Assembly: GCA_963971425.1 (NCBI GenBank)
Contig: OZ020521.1
Coordinates: forward strand, 3,846,501 to 3,910,500
Source of the DNA: Bryoerythrophyllum caledonicum
Lineage: Eukaryota; Streptophyta; Bryopsida; Pottiales; Pottiaceae
Reading direction: 5' to 3'
Length of the DNA stretch: 64,000 bases
Shown here: positions 11,333 to 22,615 of the stretch, in pieces
Layout: each line of letters opens with the position of its first letter
How positions within the stretch are numbered: the first letter of the stretch is position 1
The notes under the pieces: model-generated
What the model saw: only the letters and a program-made list of their open reading frames with translations
Database searches by the model: none
Told to the model about the DNA's origin: nothing
Translations under genes and position numbers: made by a program

Positions 11333-13303
11333 ATGGAAGCGAAAGTCGAGGAGGCGAAGGCACCAGTCGAGGAGGTGAAGGCACCAGTCGAGGAGGTGAA
11401 GGCACCAGTCGAGGAGGTGGAGGCACCGGTCGAGGAGGCGAAGGAGATGACGGAGGAGGAGAGGTTGTTCGAGGAGAAGGTGCAGCTGGTGCTGAGCGTG
11501 GGGGAGAATCACAAGTGCATACCGGAGGAGAACGACTTTGCGGAGCTGCGGAACCTGCTGAAGAAGAAGAAGGATCCGGTGTGCTACGATGGCTTCGAGC
11601 CGTCGGGGCGCATGCACATCGCGCAGGGCGTGATGAAGGTGCTGAACGTGAACAAGCTGACGCGCGCGGGGTGCGTGTTCAAGTTCTGGATCGCGGACTG
11701 GTTCGCGCAGCTGAACCAGAAGATGGGCGGCGACCTAAAGAAGATCCAGACCGTGGGGCGCTACATGATCGAGGTGTGGAAGGCAGCGGGCATGGACCTG
11801 GAGCGCGTGGAGTTCCTTTGGTCGTCCGAGGAGATTAACTCGCGCGCCGCCGAGTACTGGCCGCTGGTCATGGACATCGCGCGCCGCAACACGCTCAAGA
11901 GGATCATCCGCTGCAGCACCATCATGGGCCGCGCCGAGGGCGACGACATGTCCGCGGGCCAGATCTTCTATCCCTGCATGCAGTGCGCCGACATCTTCTT
12001 CCTTAAGGCCGATATCTGCCAATTGGGCAACGACCAAGTGCGCGTCAATGTTCTCGCGCGCGAGTTCTGCGACCAAACCAAGCGCAAGCTCAAGCCCATC
12101 ATCCTCTCGCATCGTATCCTGCAATTTTGACTTTGAAATGCCCTCATTCTTTTGCATTTCAGTGGTCCCTCTGTTTCCTAAAAAATTAGGTTTGATATGC
12201 TACCTGCTCGCGGATGTTTTAGCTATTTGTATGAGAAGTCCTAGCTCGGAATTGACGTAATTATTGTACATGTTAGTAGCGTCCGCGGTTCTCTGTTATG
12301 GTTTTAAAAGAATCACGAAGTGGCTTTGCCTTGACATGTCCTAGATATGCTTCCTGGTCTGTTGGCTGGTCAAGAGAAGATGTCGAAGAGTGACCCTAAT
12401 TCGGCTATCTTTATGGAAGATGAAGAGGTAAACCTTTCTGATCGTGTTCGTTTAGAAGTACAGGTTCTGATATTTGTCAGCTGATAGTATTTGTTAAATT
12501 TTGACATACTCCTCACTGGATTTGGGCAACCTTAAGGGTTTAGGGTTCACAGTGCTTGAGGATCTTCATGATATGTCAGGTGGATGTAGAACCGTTGTTA
12601 AGGTGGTTGGTGACCTCTTTGAACTGCAGGCCGAAGTGAGGAAGAAAATCAAGCAGGCATACTGCCCGCCTCAGGAAGTGGCAGGAAATCCTTGCATTGA
12701 GTACGTTCAGTACATTGTGTTGCCGTGGTTCAATGAATTTGAAGTATCACGCGATGAGAAGAATGGCGGTATCAAAGTTTACAAAGACATCGAAGAGTTG
12801 AAAAAGGATTACAAAGAAGGGCTTTTGCACCCTGCTGATTTGAAGCCTGCACTCTCAGCGGGTCTCAATAAGATTTTGGAGGTATTCTCTCTAGACCTAA
12901 TCTTAACTTATTGTTTATATCCTTTCATCAGTTGTTTCAATTCGGTAAAGTCTGCAGTCTCTGTGTCCTTCATATCCTCAAAGTTTTAGACTATTAGTAG
13001 TTAGTAACCTTTTTTTTCAATTCTTATTGTACCAAAAGTTTCCTGGCTGTAATCTCAAGTGACTCATTCCTAATGTTTTGAACTGGACAGCCCGTGCGTA
13101 ACCACTTCAAGAACGACCCCAAAGCTAAAGAACTTTTGAAAACCGTGAAGGTATGCGATTTACAGTCCCAAACTGTTCGTGCTTGCTCGTCTTGTTGCTC
13201 TTATACAGATGTATGGGCGTTCATTAGCATGGTTAAAGCTTCTTGCACCTTAATTGAAGCGTCGTTCTGGTGTTTTGTTCAGGGCTACAAGGTAACAAGG
13301 TGA
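11333..13303 (+). CDS. TyrRS: cytosolic tyrosyl-tRNA synthetase, five exons
   Basis: Class I aminoacyl-tRNA synthetase that charges tRNA-Tyr with tyrosine. Exons read from splice sites and frame are 11333-12113, 12345-12427, 12630-12881, 13091-13150 and 13283-13303; together they give exactly 399 codons (398 aa), close to the usual eukaryotic cytosolic length. The HIGH-type motif appears as HIAQG inside SGRMHIAQG (exon 1) and the KMSKS motif as EKMSKSDP (exon 2). No organelle-targeting peptide is evident. The first in-frame ATG is 11333, with G at -3 and +4; the frame is open further upstream but has no ATG. The N-terminus holds five 7-residue units of the type VEEVKAP encoded by a 21-bp tandem repeat. 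Exon 1 is much richer in G+C than the later exons. All introns are GT-AG. It converges on PRP19. Confidence 0.97.
11345..11449 (+). repeat. 21-bp coding minisatellite, five units, in TyrRS exon 1
   Basis: Five consecutive 21-bp units starting GTCGAGGAGG encode VEEAKAP, VEEVKAP, VEEVKAP, VEEVEAP and VEEAKEM. The second and third units are identical. Confidence 0.95.
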
Positions 13304-14146
13304 CCAGCAATGGCTTTTTAGAAGGAGCTATTCGTTGCATGGTTTGCACATCTATTTTAGCAAAAGTCTCGTTTCTGGGGGAACAGTTATTTTCAACCTG
13401 TTCATAGAGTGTTAGTAGTGAGTAACCGATTATGACATTTTTCACTTGGACCTTACCTCGTGGTAGGTGTTTGAAGTGGTTTGAGCAGTTCAAGACTGAA
13501 CCTGCAATTGCTATTCAGAGAATTCTACGAATTGTATGCACTTGCTAAGGTAATCTATCTTAGTTTGGTTTTCATGACGAATTATGGATCACCACCTTCG
13601 TCGCGACGTTGCCATGGAATCAATTGTTCAGGATGCTCTGCTGTTCATCTAATTCAACTCCGGTATCTCGTTTCATACATCTATAGCCAGGAACTTGAAC
13701 TAATCCTTTGGAACTTACAGCGTGTTGTCGACATGCATCATGTTGTTCCTGCGGTGGTTGAATAAACGGTTGCTCAGTTATTCTTGGAATACACACGTGA
13801 ACAAGAACAGTACAGCCTCAGTGGCATGGGGGTCAAACGCTAAAATCATGAAGAAACCGATGTAGTATCGATGGATTATGGATACGAAGCAATGTCATGA
13901 ACTTTCAAAATACTACCAGTACCGGTAGTAGACATGTTCTCTTGGTCAATATTTCCTGAGGACATTGACGAAAAGACATCAACACACACAGCGCCTGGAG
14001 TCCTATCTACACTCTCGATGTCAACACCTGATTTAGACAAAATCACCGAGATGATTATGAAAACCTACTCACACGAAGACGTCACTCTACAAAAGTTTCC
14101 CCCTACAGAATCTGAAAACACCGCGTAGCCAGTTTCGCACCCCAGT
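13304..14146. other. 3' flank of TyrRS and intergenic sequence
   Basis: Likely contains the TyrRS 3' UTR. Short open frames (13481-13765, 13934-14128) show no recognisable domain. No repeat recognised. Confidence 0.5.
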
Positions 14147-14650
14147 TCACTCACTGCACAACACAAGCCGCCCTCGTGCACCGAGTCCCACTTCTTCTGC
14201 CATTGACTCATCACGCACAGGGGCAACACGCGCGCGCTTCCATGTGCGAGTCCAGCGTGTGAAGGCGTGAATGACATCTTTCGCAATGCCTTTCTTGACC
14301 TGCAGGAAAAGATAATCCAACAGGAACTATATTTCAGTACTGTAATATTATCCCAATCAGCCTCAAATACTGGACCATGAGAGTGGAGATCCAACTTACA
14401 TCCCCTCGCTTGGGGTGCGGCTTCCACCCCGCAACCCTCCTGTTGTCATTCACGCGTCTCACAGTGGCTGCATGCTGGTCCACTTTCTCGTAGCTCTCAC
14501 TCCCCTGCAAAAGTTTCCACAACAGACATGAAAATGAGTCGAAGAACATCCTGGCACACACACACAACATAAGCCGATCCTCGCTGTGGCTACCACAACC
14601 ATCAAGCAAACATAATCTAACACCCTGGCACCTACCTTAGATGTCGCCAT
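14147..14650 (-). CDS. small three-exon gene, product not recognised
   Basis: A consistent minus-strand model: exon 1 14636-14650 (MATSK), exon 2 14400-14504 (35 codons, starts GSESYEKVDQHAATV) and exon 3 14147-14299 (starts VKKGIAKDVIHAFTRW, ends at TGA 14147-14149). All junctions are GT-AG and phase 0, giving 90 aa. The product is basic, rich in Lys, Arg and His, without signal peptide or membrane segment; I do not recognise the family. A TATAAAA box lies on the minus strand near 14773-14780, about 125 bases upstream of the ATG. It sits inside the 61-bp spacer of a 22-bp inverted repeat (14721-14742 and 14804-14825). The gene lies between the convergent TyrRS and PRP19 genes and shares PRP19's strand. 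Expression is not shown; the model rests on splice signals alone. Confidence 0.5.
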
Positions 14651-14720
14651 TCCCCCTTCTTCTCTGCTGCAGCTGCAGCGTCTCTCAAGCAAAGGACTCG
14701 ACCTGAACAAACTTGGTGAA

Positions 14721-14825
14721 CTCTTGCAATGATAATGTGAAGGTTGGAACGAGAAGGCGTTAGTCCAAGCCATTTTATAGACCCAAAGCCTTCCGGTTCG
14801 ATGCTTCACAATATCATTGCAAGAG
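14721..14825. repeat. 22-bp inverted repeat around the TATA box of the small gene
   Basis: CTCTTGCAATGATAATGTGA... at 14721-14742 and its complement at 14804-14825 match with one mismatch and are separated by 61 bp. The minus-strand TATAAAA lies in the spacer. Confidence 0.85.
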
Positions 14826-15310
14826 CTTGTGGAGGGGGGAGTAAAGGGAGGGGAGGGGGGCGGGGGGAGGGAGGGGGACTGATATCATTGACGCGGATGC
14901 TGCACGGAGCATATGTGCCAACGCTTTGGTATACATAGTATGAGATATTGTGGCAACATATGAGAGGATATGGAAGGGGAAATGAAGTGCATTTGCAAGC
15001 GCGTGCCTCACAAGTTGGCATTGCCTAAATGTGGGGAGGGGGGGGATGTTAACTGGAGGGGAGGGGGAGGGGGAGGGGAAATTCCGGAAGGCATGTGTTC
15101 ATCGATAGCCGTCTTTCTGTCCACATTCTCCGCTTACTCTTGGCGAGCTCTTCGTCAAGGAGTCCTGCAAATTTCGACCCGCGCCCATCAAGCTGTTTCG
15201 CTTGGCCAATGGCACCGTCAAAGTTTCTAGACATTCCATAAACCTTCACCTCCTACTCCCCGCCGCCCCACCCCCCCCCCCCCCCCCCCCCCAAACTCCC
15301 CCTAGTACTA
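14826..15310. other. G-rich and C-rich tracts, no confident gene
   Basis: G-runs at about 14833-14878 and 15031-15079, and an almost pure C-run at about 15266-15292. At least four G-runs lie close together, as in G-quadruplex-prone DNA. A minus-strand open frame (15049-15249) with an internal ATG at 15234 (MSRNFDGAIGQAKQLD) looks coding-like in part but could not be joined to the small gene in frame, so it is not called. Confidence 0.5.
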
Positions 15311-15965
15311 AAATGTATTTGCAGCCATGTGAACTTCAATACTCGTTCTCACCATTACTACATCTGTTTTGATTCAACCAGAGGTCAGAACGACAATTCA
15401 TATTCTACTCGACGTATTGTGGCATACTCGGCCTTGACCCAAGGATGGAGCTGAATACGTGAGCTACATGAAGCGTTCTAGCAGATTTTAATGGCAAACA
15501 ACGTTTAAGCTATATTTGAGAATGGATCATTTAATATAGAGGAGAAAGGATCATACTTACACATCCATAGTACAAAGCACAAGTGTTTCTGCCCAGAAAA
15601 CAGCAACCTGAAGTGATCTTGTTAGGTTCAGGAACTGTAACTCCCAACGACAAACCAGGAAGAAATCCGAAATTCTTGACGCAACTTGCATCTCAACAAA
15701 TTGCCCTGGGTTCTTTACCTCTTCAAAACTACGACAAACTAATGAAAGAGAGTGCAGCTTTATGCGAATGACTTCCGCTAGCAAGATTCTTTGAAACCGG
15801 CTCCACATCGTTGCAGTCACTGGATTCTGACCCCCTTCTGTAATCCTTGCGGAGCCCAACATTTACTGCAGACTAATCCATTCAAAAACTACGGAAGGGT
15901 CCAAACACGTAGAGCCGCGTCGGACTACCTCAGTTCGATTACCTCTACAAATCAGTTCCCAGGAA
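15311..15965 (-). other. 3' flank of PRP19, probable 3' UTR
   Basis: Directly downstream of the PRP19 stop (15966-15968). Open frames on both strands here (15557-15862, 15583-15771) lack recognisable domains. Confidence 0.5.
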
Positions 15966-18900
15966 CTATGATTCAGAACTAGCCGTAGGAGCACCAAAAA
16001 TCCGCAAGTTGCGATCGCTGCCACCAACCGCCAAATACGAGGAGTCTGGTCCAAAGCGAACTGATGTCACTTTACCTATCATCCAGAAAAAGAAACAAAA
16101 ATCAGATCAAGGATTCATGAAAGGGGAAAATCGGACAAAGACGAACCACCTCGTGGTGCTGTCACGAGTCTAAACCAAAAACAACGCCTCACAATTGAGT
16201 GGAGAGAAGGTATTCACATACCAAAAGTATTTAAGGTACTCAGTGTCCCCTTCGGCTCAGTTTATTACAATACGAAGCGCTTTCCGAACCGTTCTAGAAC
16301 ACTTACGAAATAGCAAGCAGCCCAACACCTAAAAATGATGCGACACAAAAGTTCAAAATGTGCTTCAAAGCAATACGGATCACTACCTGTCCCAGAAAGA
16401 TCGGGGAAGACTTTAATAGTATTCCACTCTTGCTTCACGCTCGCTACTTGGTACAACCTGCATGGAACACCATACAAATTAGAATTGTGATCGGCTTTCG
16501 AAAGAGACTTGAACCTATATTCATATAGACATTTCAATGGACGAGATGACTAAGAGATGCTGCTTGGCTAATAGACAAGCAGTACTCTAGAAGTAATCTA
16601 TAAAATCAACGGCAGATGAAATACATGGGAAAGATGTTCATGTTCAGTTTCAAATTACCTTATGTCGGAACCGCCGACAGCTAGGTAACTGCCACTGTAA
16701 TCGAATTCCACTGCAAGCACACAATACTTGTACCTCAGCATGTGATTTGCTGCAATAATGCACTCTTTCATGTATGATGGATGGACAAGAGATACATGCT
16801 CTAAATTAATCTCTGCATACAGATATCACTTGCACAAGCATACAGGGATAACCATCATATCTCACAAAATAAATCTATAGAAGTAATAGTGACCAATTCA
16901 ACGGGCAGGACATATAAGAAAGCAAAAATATAGCTGACCGGTATTAGTTGGTGTATTATTGTCATAAGGGGCAAAAGAACGGAAGTTCTTCAGTTTCCGC
17001 AAATCCCACAGCTTAACTCCATCTTGTGCAGCAGTCTGTAAACAGGTGCATGTCAGCGCATGCCTCAACATAATAACAAAAAGGAGTTCACAAAAGCCGA
17101 CAAATATGAGCTACAACATGCTTGTCTATACAGTTCCACTACCTCAGTCTCTCAGTATAATTGCTAAATGCTTGCAACTACATGCAATAACATCTGCAGT
17201 TGCTCAATGTGAAACTAATCTAAGAATGTCACTAAATATTAAGAAAAACGACAAACTGTCCCCCAACCTTGGACCTGAGGTGAAAACCCGCCCCATATTC
17301 TGGAGGTCATGGCATGGCTCATCTTAACTGTACTACACTAACTAGGTGTCTACAAGGCTGACTAATGACAGAAGAAAATATGCAAAATTTGGATTCAACG
17401 AACCTAATAGAGACATTCATGATTTCCACCTTGGACGCAGGTGTGAGGGACAGTTGGTCTCAGGAAACAAAGAATAAAACTAAAACTCAAACACAAAATG
17501 GAAGAAATATTACTTACAGCCAAGAAGTAACCATTTTCAGAGAAAGATATATCCGTCACAGGTCCTGTGTGCCCTTCAAACTTGGCAACATTTGTCTGTA
17601 TTCCAAATAAAACGCACATCTCGTGCCATAGGTGATCAGAAATACAACTCTCCCGAGTGCACAAAGAACACACATCACTGTTACAGAAGAAAATCTTACT
17701 GAGTAGTCCAAAGGCATAGGGGAGAAACACAAACCTGAGATTTCACATCCCAGATCCGAACCAGGGATTCTGCGGTTCCAGTCCCGAGGATTAAACCATC
17801 GGGATGAAAAGATGCTGACGTAAATCCATCTTGCACAGTCGGCTCATTAACCTGCTCCAGGTTTTAGTATTCAGGGTATGTAATACGCACAAAACTATGT
17901 TTGACACTCTTTCGACATAATAGACCACCAAGCACATCGCAAGAAGATATTAAACCAGATCAGCAAATACTTGGCAGAGTTGAACGCTTCAGGAACTAAA
18001 AACCAGGATCACAAACCTAGTGCTGATAAGAATCAATATTATAACCGTAGATGTTGGACAAAAAAGGGAAAACAGTATTTAAGGATAAACTAATTGTCTG
18101 GAGTCATCCAATATGTAATAAGCATAGAACGTACCTGTGCAAGACATAGACCAGTAGAGAGATCATAAAAGTTCCAGGTCTTATCAGCAGAGGCTGTGAC
18201 AAAGTAATTCTGGGTGGCATGTACAGTCACTGCCCGTACCTGGCAACAAGTACATAGATGAACCTTAAATTTTCAGCTGTCAACATAACATCTTAACTTC
18301 TGAAACTTCATTAATCAATAATAGTACTGCCTGGCTAGTCTGATATACTACGCAAGGAAAACAATCATCTAACAATCAGTAACTGAAAAGGAAAATACCT
18401 CTGCTGAGTGGTCTTTCAATGTGTGTTTGCAAGCATAGCTGCCATCTTCCTGTTCTTGCCAAATTTTCACTGTCTGAAAGGTTCCAATAGACAAAGACAA
18501 GAGGGAAAACGTAAGACAAATAATGTTGCCAACCTCAATCCCCACATGGAACTGGAGCAATTAAAGGAGAATAAATCTTAGCGTCTAGAAGAAGTAGAGA
18601 TGATGTGCCAACGAACCTTGTCAATAGATCCAGTTAGGGCATATTCATCTTTCGCAACGAACTTCACACTAGTAACCTGCATAGCAACCAAGGTAAAAAG
18701 TTATTCATTCACCTAAGATGGTCCAGCCTACCAAATGGCAGAAATAATCCAAGTGCAAAGGAACACCATTTACTTAAATGTGAAAAGCATGAATGTATGA
18801 CACTCGACATTTATACAACACATTTGACTTCTAATGCTTCACAGCACTCTTCTTAGTAATGTGGACTCAGGGATAAATGGTCGACTTTTGCAATCAGACA

Positions 18901-21865
18901 AACTGTGATATTCAGCATCACTGCCACATAGTCTAGTCAGCGTCACTATATTGTTGGTTGTTATAATGGTCTAGACTTTAGGCTCAGGCAAGATATTGTC
19001 GTCACGTGTATTCGGACAAACTGTGATATTCAGCATCACTGCCACATAGTCTAGTCAGCGTCACAATATTGTTAGTTGTTATAATGGTCTAGACTTTAGG
19101 CTCAGGAAAAACATTGTCGTCACGTGTAATCGGACAAACTGTGATATTCAGCATCATTGCCACATAGATTAGTCAGCTTTCATATGTTGTTAGTTGCTAG
19201 AAATGTCCTAAACTTGGGGCTCAGGAAATAGATTGCCATCATTTGTAATCGGACAAACTGTGATATTCAGCATCACGGCCACACATAGCTTCGGCAACCC
19301 TACACGATTGTCAGCAGCAAGTCTTGTCCTGGTGTGCGGGCTCAGGAATAGATCATCGTCATTTGAATCAGACAAACTGTGATATTCAGCATCATTGCCG
19401 CACACAGACTAGGCAACCACATGTAACGCTATGTTTTTAAAAAATAAAAAAGGATCTTGAGGCTTACACGTTTGCTATGACCAGAAAGTTGAGAGACGAG
19501 TTCTCCAGAGCTTCGGTTAAACACCACTGCTGTACCATCGACGCCTCCTGATAACACAAGATCCTGCCGTCAAACAATTTCGCTAGTCAGGTTCGCCCTC
19601 AAACCAACAATATTTCAAAAATGTAATTTCACATCTAATACCATCCGATCGTAGGAAACGTGGACTCAAACTGAGACCAGCAATTCAATATCTGAAATGA
19701 AGCAAGACAGTGATTGCGGATAAGAAAAGGAAAGTTACCCTGGTCTGATGAATGTCGATGGACAGAATTCCTGGCTTCGAACTTGAGTGCAAGGGATGAC
19801 TAGCCAGCTGAGTGTAACTCTCTAAAGCATCAGGAGTGGCCAAAGCTGATGAAATCTGCACAAGTGATCCACTTGCTGCTTACAACTTCCACAAGCTTTT
19901 GAGTAAAAATTACGCATCGTGATACTTCGGCATCAAAATTATGTGCAACTCTACAAATAAAGAATAGAAGAACAGACTTAAGCGTCCAACAAGCTACACC
20001 CGCGTCTTCTTAAAAAAGACTTGCAATACTGACGTCTTAACTTAAATACAATCCACGGGGGAGCCAAAACGACAACCTAAAATTGAACAGTGTTGGCAAC
20101 AAACCTGGCGCTTTTTACGTTGACCAGAGAGACGTGCATTGCAGTCAGTTAACTCCTTGATAATATCAGATGTAATGCCCTGCCTTGGCTTCTTTCCAGG
20201 GCCCTCGGACTCTGCGTCTGCTTCAGAAGCTGTAGGAGCAATTCACTTCTTTGAGAACGAGATCCAACCCTCAACTATTTCACGAATTTACAACCACGGT
20301 CTACAATGAGGTCTAACTTGATATACCAATGTAGAGTGAATCGAAAGATGTAGCCTCTCGTTGGAAGTATTTAACAGCTTGATCCAATGAAGTATTGAAA
20401 GACGGCAGAAACCTTTAACAGTTTACTCATTGGCGCTTAGTAACTGTAAAAGAAGGTCACTAGAAGATCAAGTCCTTGACTGTGGTTCTAGATGTTCCGA
20501 ACCTCTTTTTCCGTTGCTGGAGACTGTGGGAGGACCAGCCGCAGAGATTGTTTCAGCAGCAGCAGGTGCTTGCCTCTCCGCGTTCAAAAGCATCTCCCTA
20601 GCCTCGTCCCTCTCTTTCTTCAAACGAGCAATCACTCGGCACGCAGCGTCATGCTACATAATTGCGTGAAAGATAAAACTGTGTTGTCACTCGTTTGAAC
20701 AGGAGAACAAAAAAACATATTCGAAATTACTCCTACACACAATCGCAGCTAGGATACATCGGCTGCACATCACACGTAAATAAGGAGCAATTGCAATTAG
20801 CCTATGTTACATTAGCTCACAGTCTGCTAGGCGAACACTCTGCGGGAGGGTGTTAGAACCTGATAGAGGGCATGACTCAGTTCTTGGCGTGCCGTGTTCA
20901 GCTGCTGCTCCAGAGCGTAGTTGGACAAGACGACCGCGTCCCACTCCTAGCTCACACGCACTCGATCAAGTGTTTAATGATTATACTTCCATAAAATGAA
21001 GAAGCAGGCAGAGACGATTCGAACATAATATAACTACCTACATCTTAAATTGATAATTGGCCTGAATATGCCAGCACTCATGACCGGATCAAACCGTTCA
21101 TAACAATTGCATGTTATCAATAGGTCAAATAAAATCTCAGATCAGCTAATTGCAAAAAGCCTAATTGCAGAATCACCTGATCATGTTAGATATTATGTGA
21201 TGTCTTCACCGTTCTTAACGCAAAGACAGCAAATTTCATTAAACCTAAATAGGCTTACATTCTGAAAGAGTCCAAGCATGCCCGGAATGCTAGCTGCTTG
21301 CAATGGTCTTGGCTTCACAGCCTGCATCAATCCGACAGCCTTCCTTTCTCAGCAACGAACGGTTAAGAAAATCACGCAATATCGAAACAACGCAATGCAG
21401 AACTAACGCAGCACATAGCTCCATCATCCCGAATCAGCACCTTGTTTGTCTTGACCGGAACGAGGTCCTCCGGGGACAAGGCATCACCAGTCACAGGATC
21501 CATTCCATTATCCTGCATTACCAGCACCTTCACGTCAGCTACGCTCTAACATGTAATCCACTCAAAATAACGAACAAAGAAAAAGTCATTATACCTCGAG
21601 ATGCTTGAGGATCAACCTCTTCTCGAACAACAATCCAGATTTTCTTGACACCACCGGGTCTTCAGGCGTCACGCCCGATACTGAAACCGAAAACGCATAC
21701 ATATTAGCTCCATTTCCATCTAACTTCCACGAAGTCAATCCATCCGCGCCCGTACAAACAACCTTAAAATGCTCAATCTCCGCCGGACGAGAAACCTTTC
21801 CACAACAACTGGATTCCTCAAACTCCAACCAACCCTAGGTCACAAAACTTACTGGCGCAAAACAT
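15966..21865 (-). CDS. PRP19: pre-mRNA-processing factor 19 (U-box/WD40 E3 ubiquitin ligase), 18 exons
   Basis: Core of the nineteen complex (plant MAC3), acting in spliceosome activation and ubiquitin ligation in the nucleus. Eighteen exons join in frame to 523 codons (522 aa), the usual plant length. Exons in order: 21865-21853, 21680-21595, 21512-21441, 21321-21259, 20946-20860, 20653-20503, 20229-20105, 19855-19739, 19563-19468, 18676-18617, 18473-18399, 18239-18135, 17851-17735, 17595-17518, 17035-16939, 16710-16659, 16457-16387 and 16069-15966. The protein begins [20 protein letters not shown] (U-box, about residues 1-70). A coiled-coil tetramerisation stretch follows ([20 protein letters not shown]), then a linker and C-terminal WD40 blades with [15 protein letters not shown] and VKLWDL motifs. 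Exon 6 uses the weaker donor GTTCGG. The intron between exons 9 and 10 holds a 118-bp minisatellite. No frameshift or missing exon was found. Confidence 0.97.
18857..19425. repeat. 118-bp minisatellite, nearly five copies, in a PRP19 intron
   Basis: The phrase GACAAACTGTGATATTCAGC starts at about 18897, 19015, 19133, 19252 and 19371, periods 118, 118, 119 and 119. Units diverge more toward the high-coordinate end. It lies wholly between exons 9 and 10 of PRP19. Confidence 0.93.
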
Positions 21866-22016
21866 GGTGACGGCCTTCACGGCAGGCGAGAGGAGCGGCG
21901 GCGGCGGCGGCAGCGAGGAGAGGCCGTGGGAGCAGCGGGGCGGGACTCGCACCACGAGTGTCGGGACGCCACTACAGGACGAGCGTCGCCATCGCTACGA
22001 GAAACACGAGCTCCGC
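21866..22016 (-). promoter_or_regulatory. 5' leader region of PRP19 with a segment shared with TyrRS on the same strand
   Basis: Probable PRP19 5' UTR. Positions about 21908-21966 match 11253-11309 in the TyrRS leader at high identity (CGGCAGCGAGGAGA, AGCGGGGCGGGA, GAGTGTCGG). The match is on the same + strand, so it is sense in TyrRS and antisense in PRP19. Confidence 0.75.
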
Positions 22017-22615
22017 TGCAAAGAGGCGAAGCCGAAGCACGAGAGTTTAGGGTTTCTCTTCTAACGGGCTCCTCTCTTGCTCGCTTCGCTTACTTTAACT
22101 TTACTCGATTCGCTTACTTTAACTTTACCTTTTCCGATGATTCCGAGTCTCACGAATTCCACTTCACACTAAATTAATATATCACCGCCTCGACATACAG
22201 GCACCTATTTTACTCTCTAGAATACAAAAAATGTATTTAAGTTTAGCAAGACTTACAGCTTTGGATTGAAGATTCTTCAAACTAACATCTATCATTTGGA
22301 GGTAATCTCAATATCTGAATCTTATTGTGTTCAAATACAACACCATATATGTAGAATATTGTGGCCACCTCTGGCACCTTCTGACGTTTAAGGGTTAAAC
22401 AAATAATCTCTTCAACACAATATTTGGGAGAAAATAAAAAGAGGGGCATCTTACTATTGAAATGGTATTATTTTTATACACACGGTTTTTTTAAAATTTT
22501 GACACAAGGCTGACCTTATTACATTATGAAAAAAATTCAACCTACGATAACAACCCGAGCTAATTCTTTGGAGTGCCAAGGTTAAAGCCACTGAGCCAAG
22601 TCACTAATGGTTACT
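22017..22615 (-). promoter_or_regulatory. upstream block of PRP19, inverted copy of the TyrRS upstream block
   Basis: Reverse-complement counterpart of 10865-11220, so in the same orientation relative to its gene. Contains a telo-box (22045-22055) and two AAAGTTAAAGTAAGCGA-type motifs. The segment 22190-22400 is an insertion relative to the TyrRS copy and matches one arm of the fold-back element at 61140-61594. Confidence 0.8.
22190..22402. mobile_element. single-arm copy of the fold-back element, inserted in the PRP19 upstream block
   Basis: Closely resembles 61390-61594: shared GCAAGACTTACA, TTTGGATTGAAGATTCTTC, CATTTGGAGGT and GACGTTTAA. The homologous TyrRS flank lacks it, which supports an insertion. 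No coding capacity. Confidence 0.65.

Noticed and set aside
13934-14128. Plus-strand ORF of 64 codons downstream of TyrRS
   Set aside because: No homology recognised and it approaches the 3' exon of the small minus-strand gene; likely chance.
15049-15249. Minus-strand ORF as an extra exon of the small gene
   Set aside because: Its only good donor gives a phase that produces a stop when joined to the 14400-14504 exon.
16664-16680. GTCGGAACCGCCGAC as another copy of the 43-53 kb palindrome
   Set aside because: It lies in a conserved PRP19 exon encoding VGGSD and lacks the CAAA extension. Coincidence.
19208-19405. Minus-strand ORF in the PRP19 intron
   Set aside because: Produced by the 118-bp minisatellite; no flanking splice pattern.
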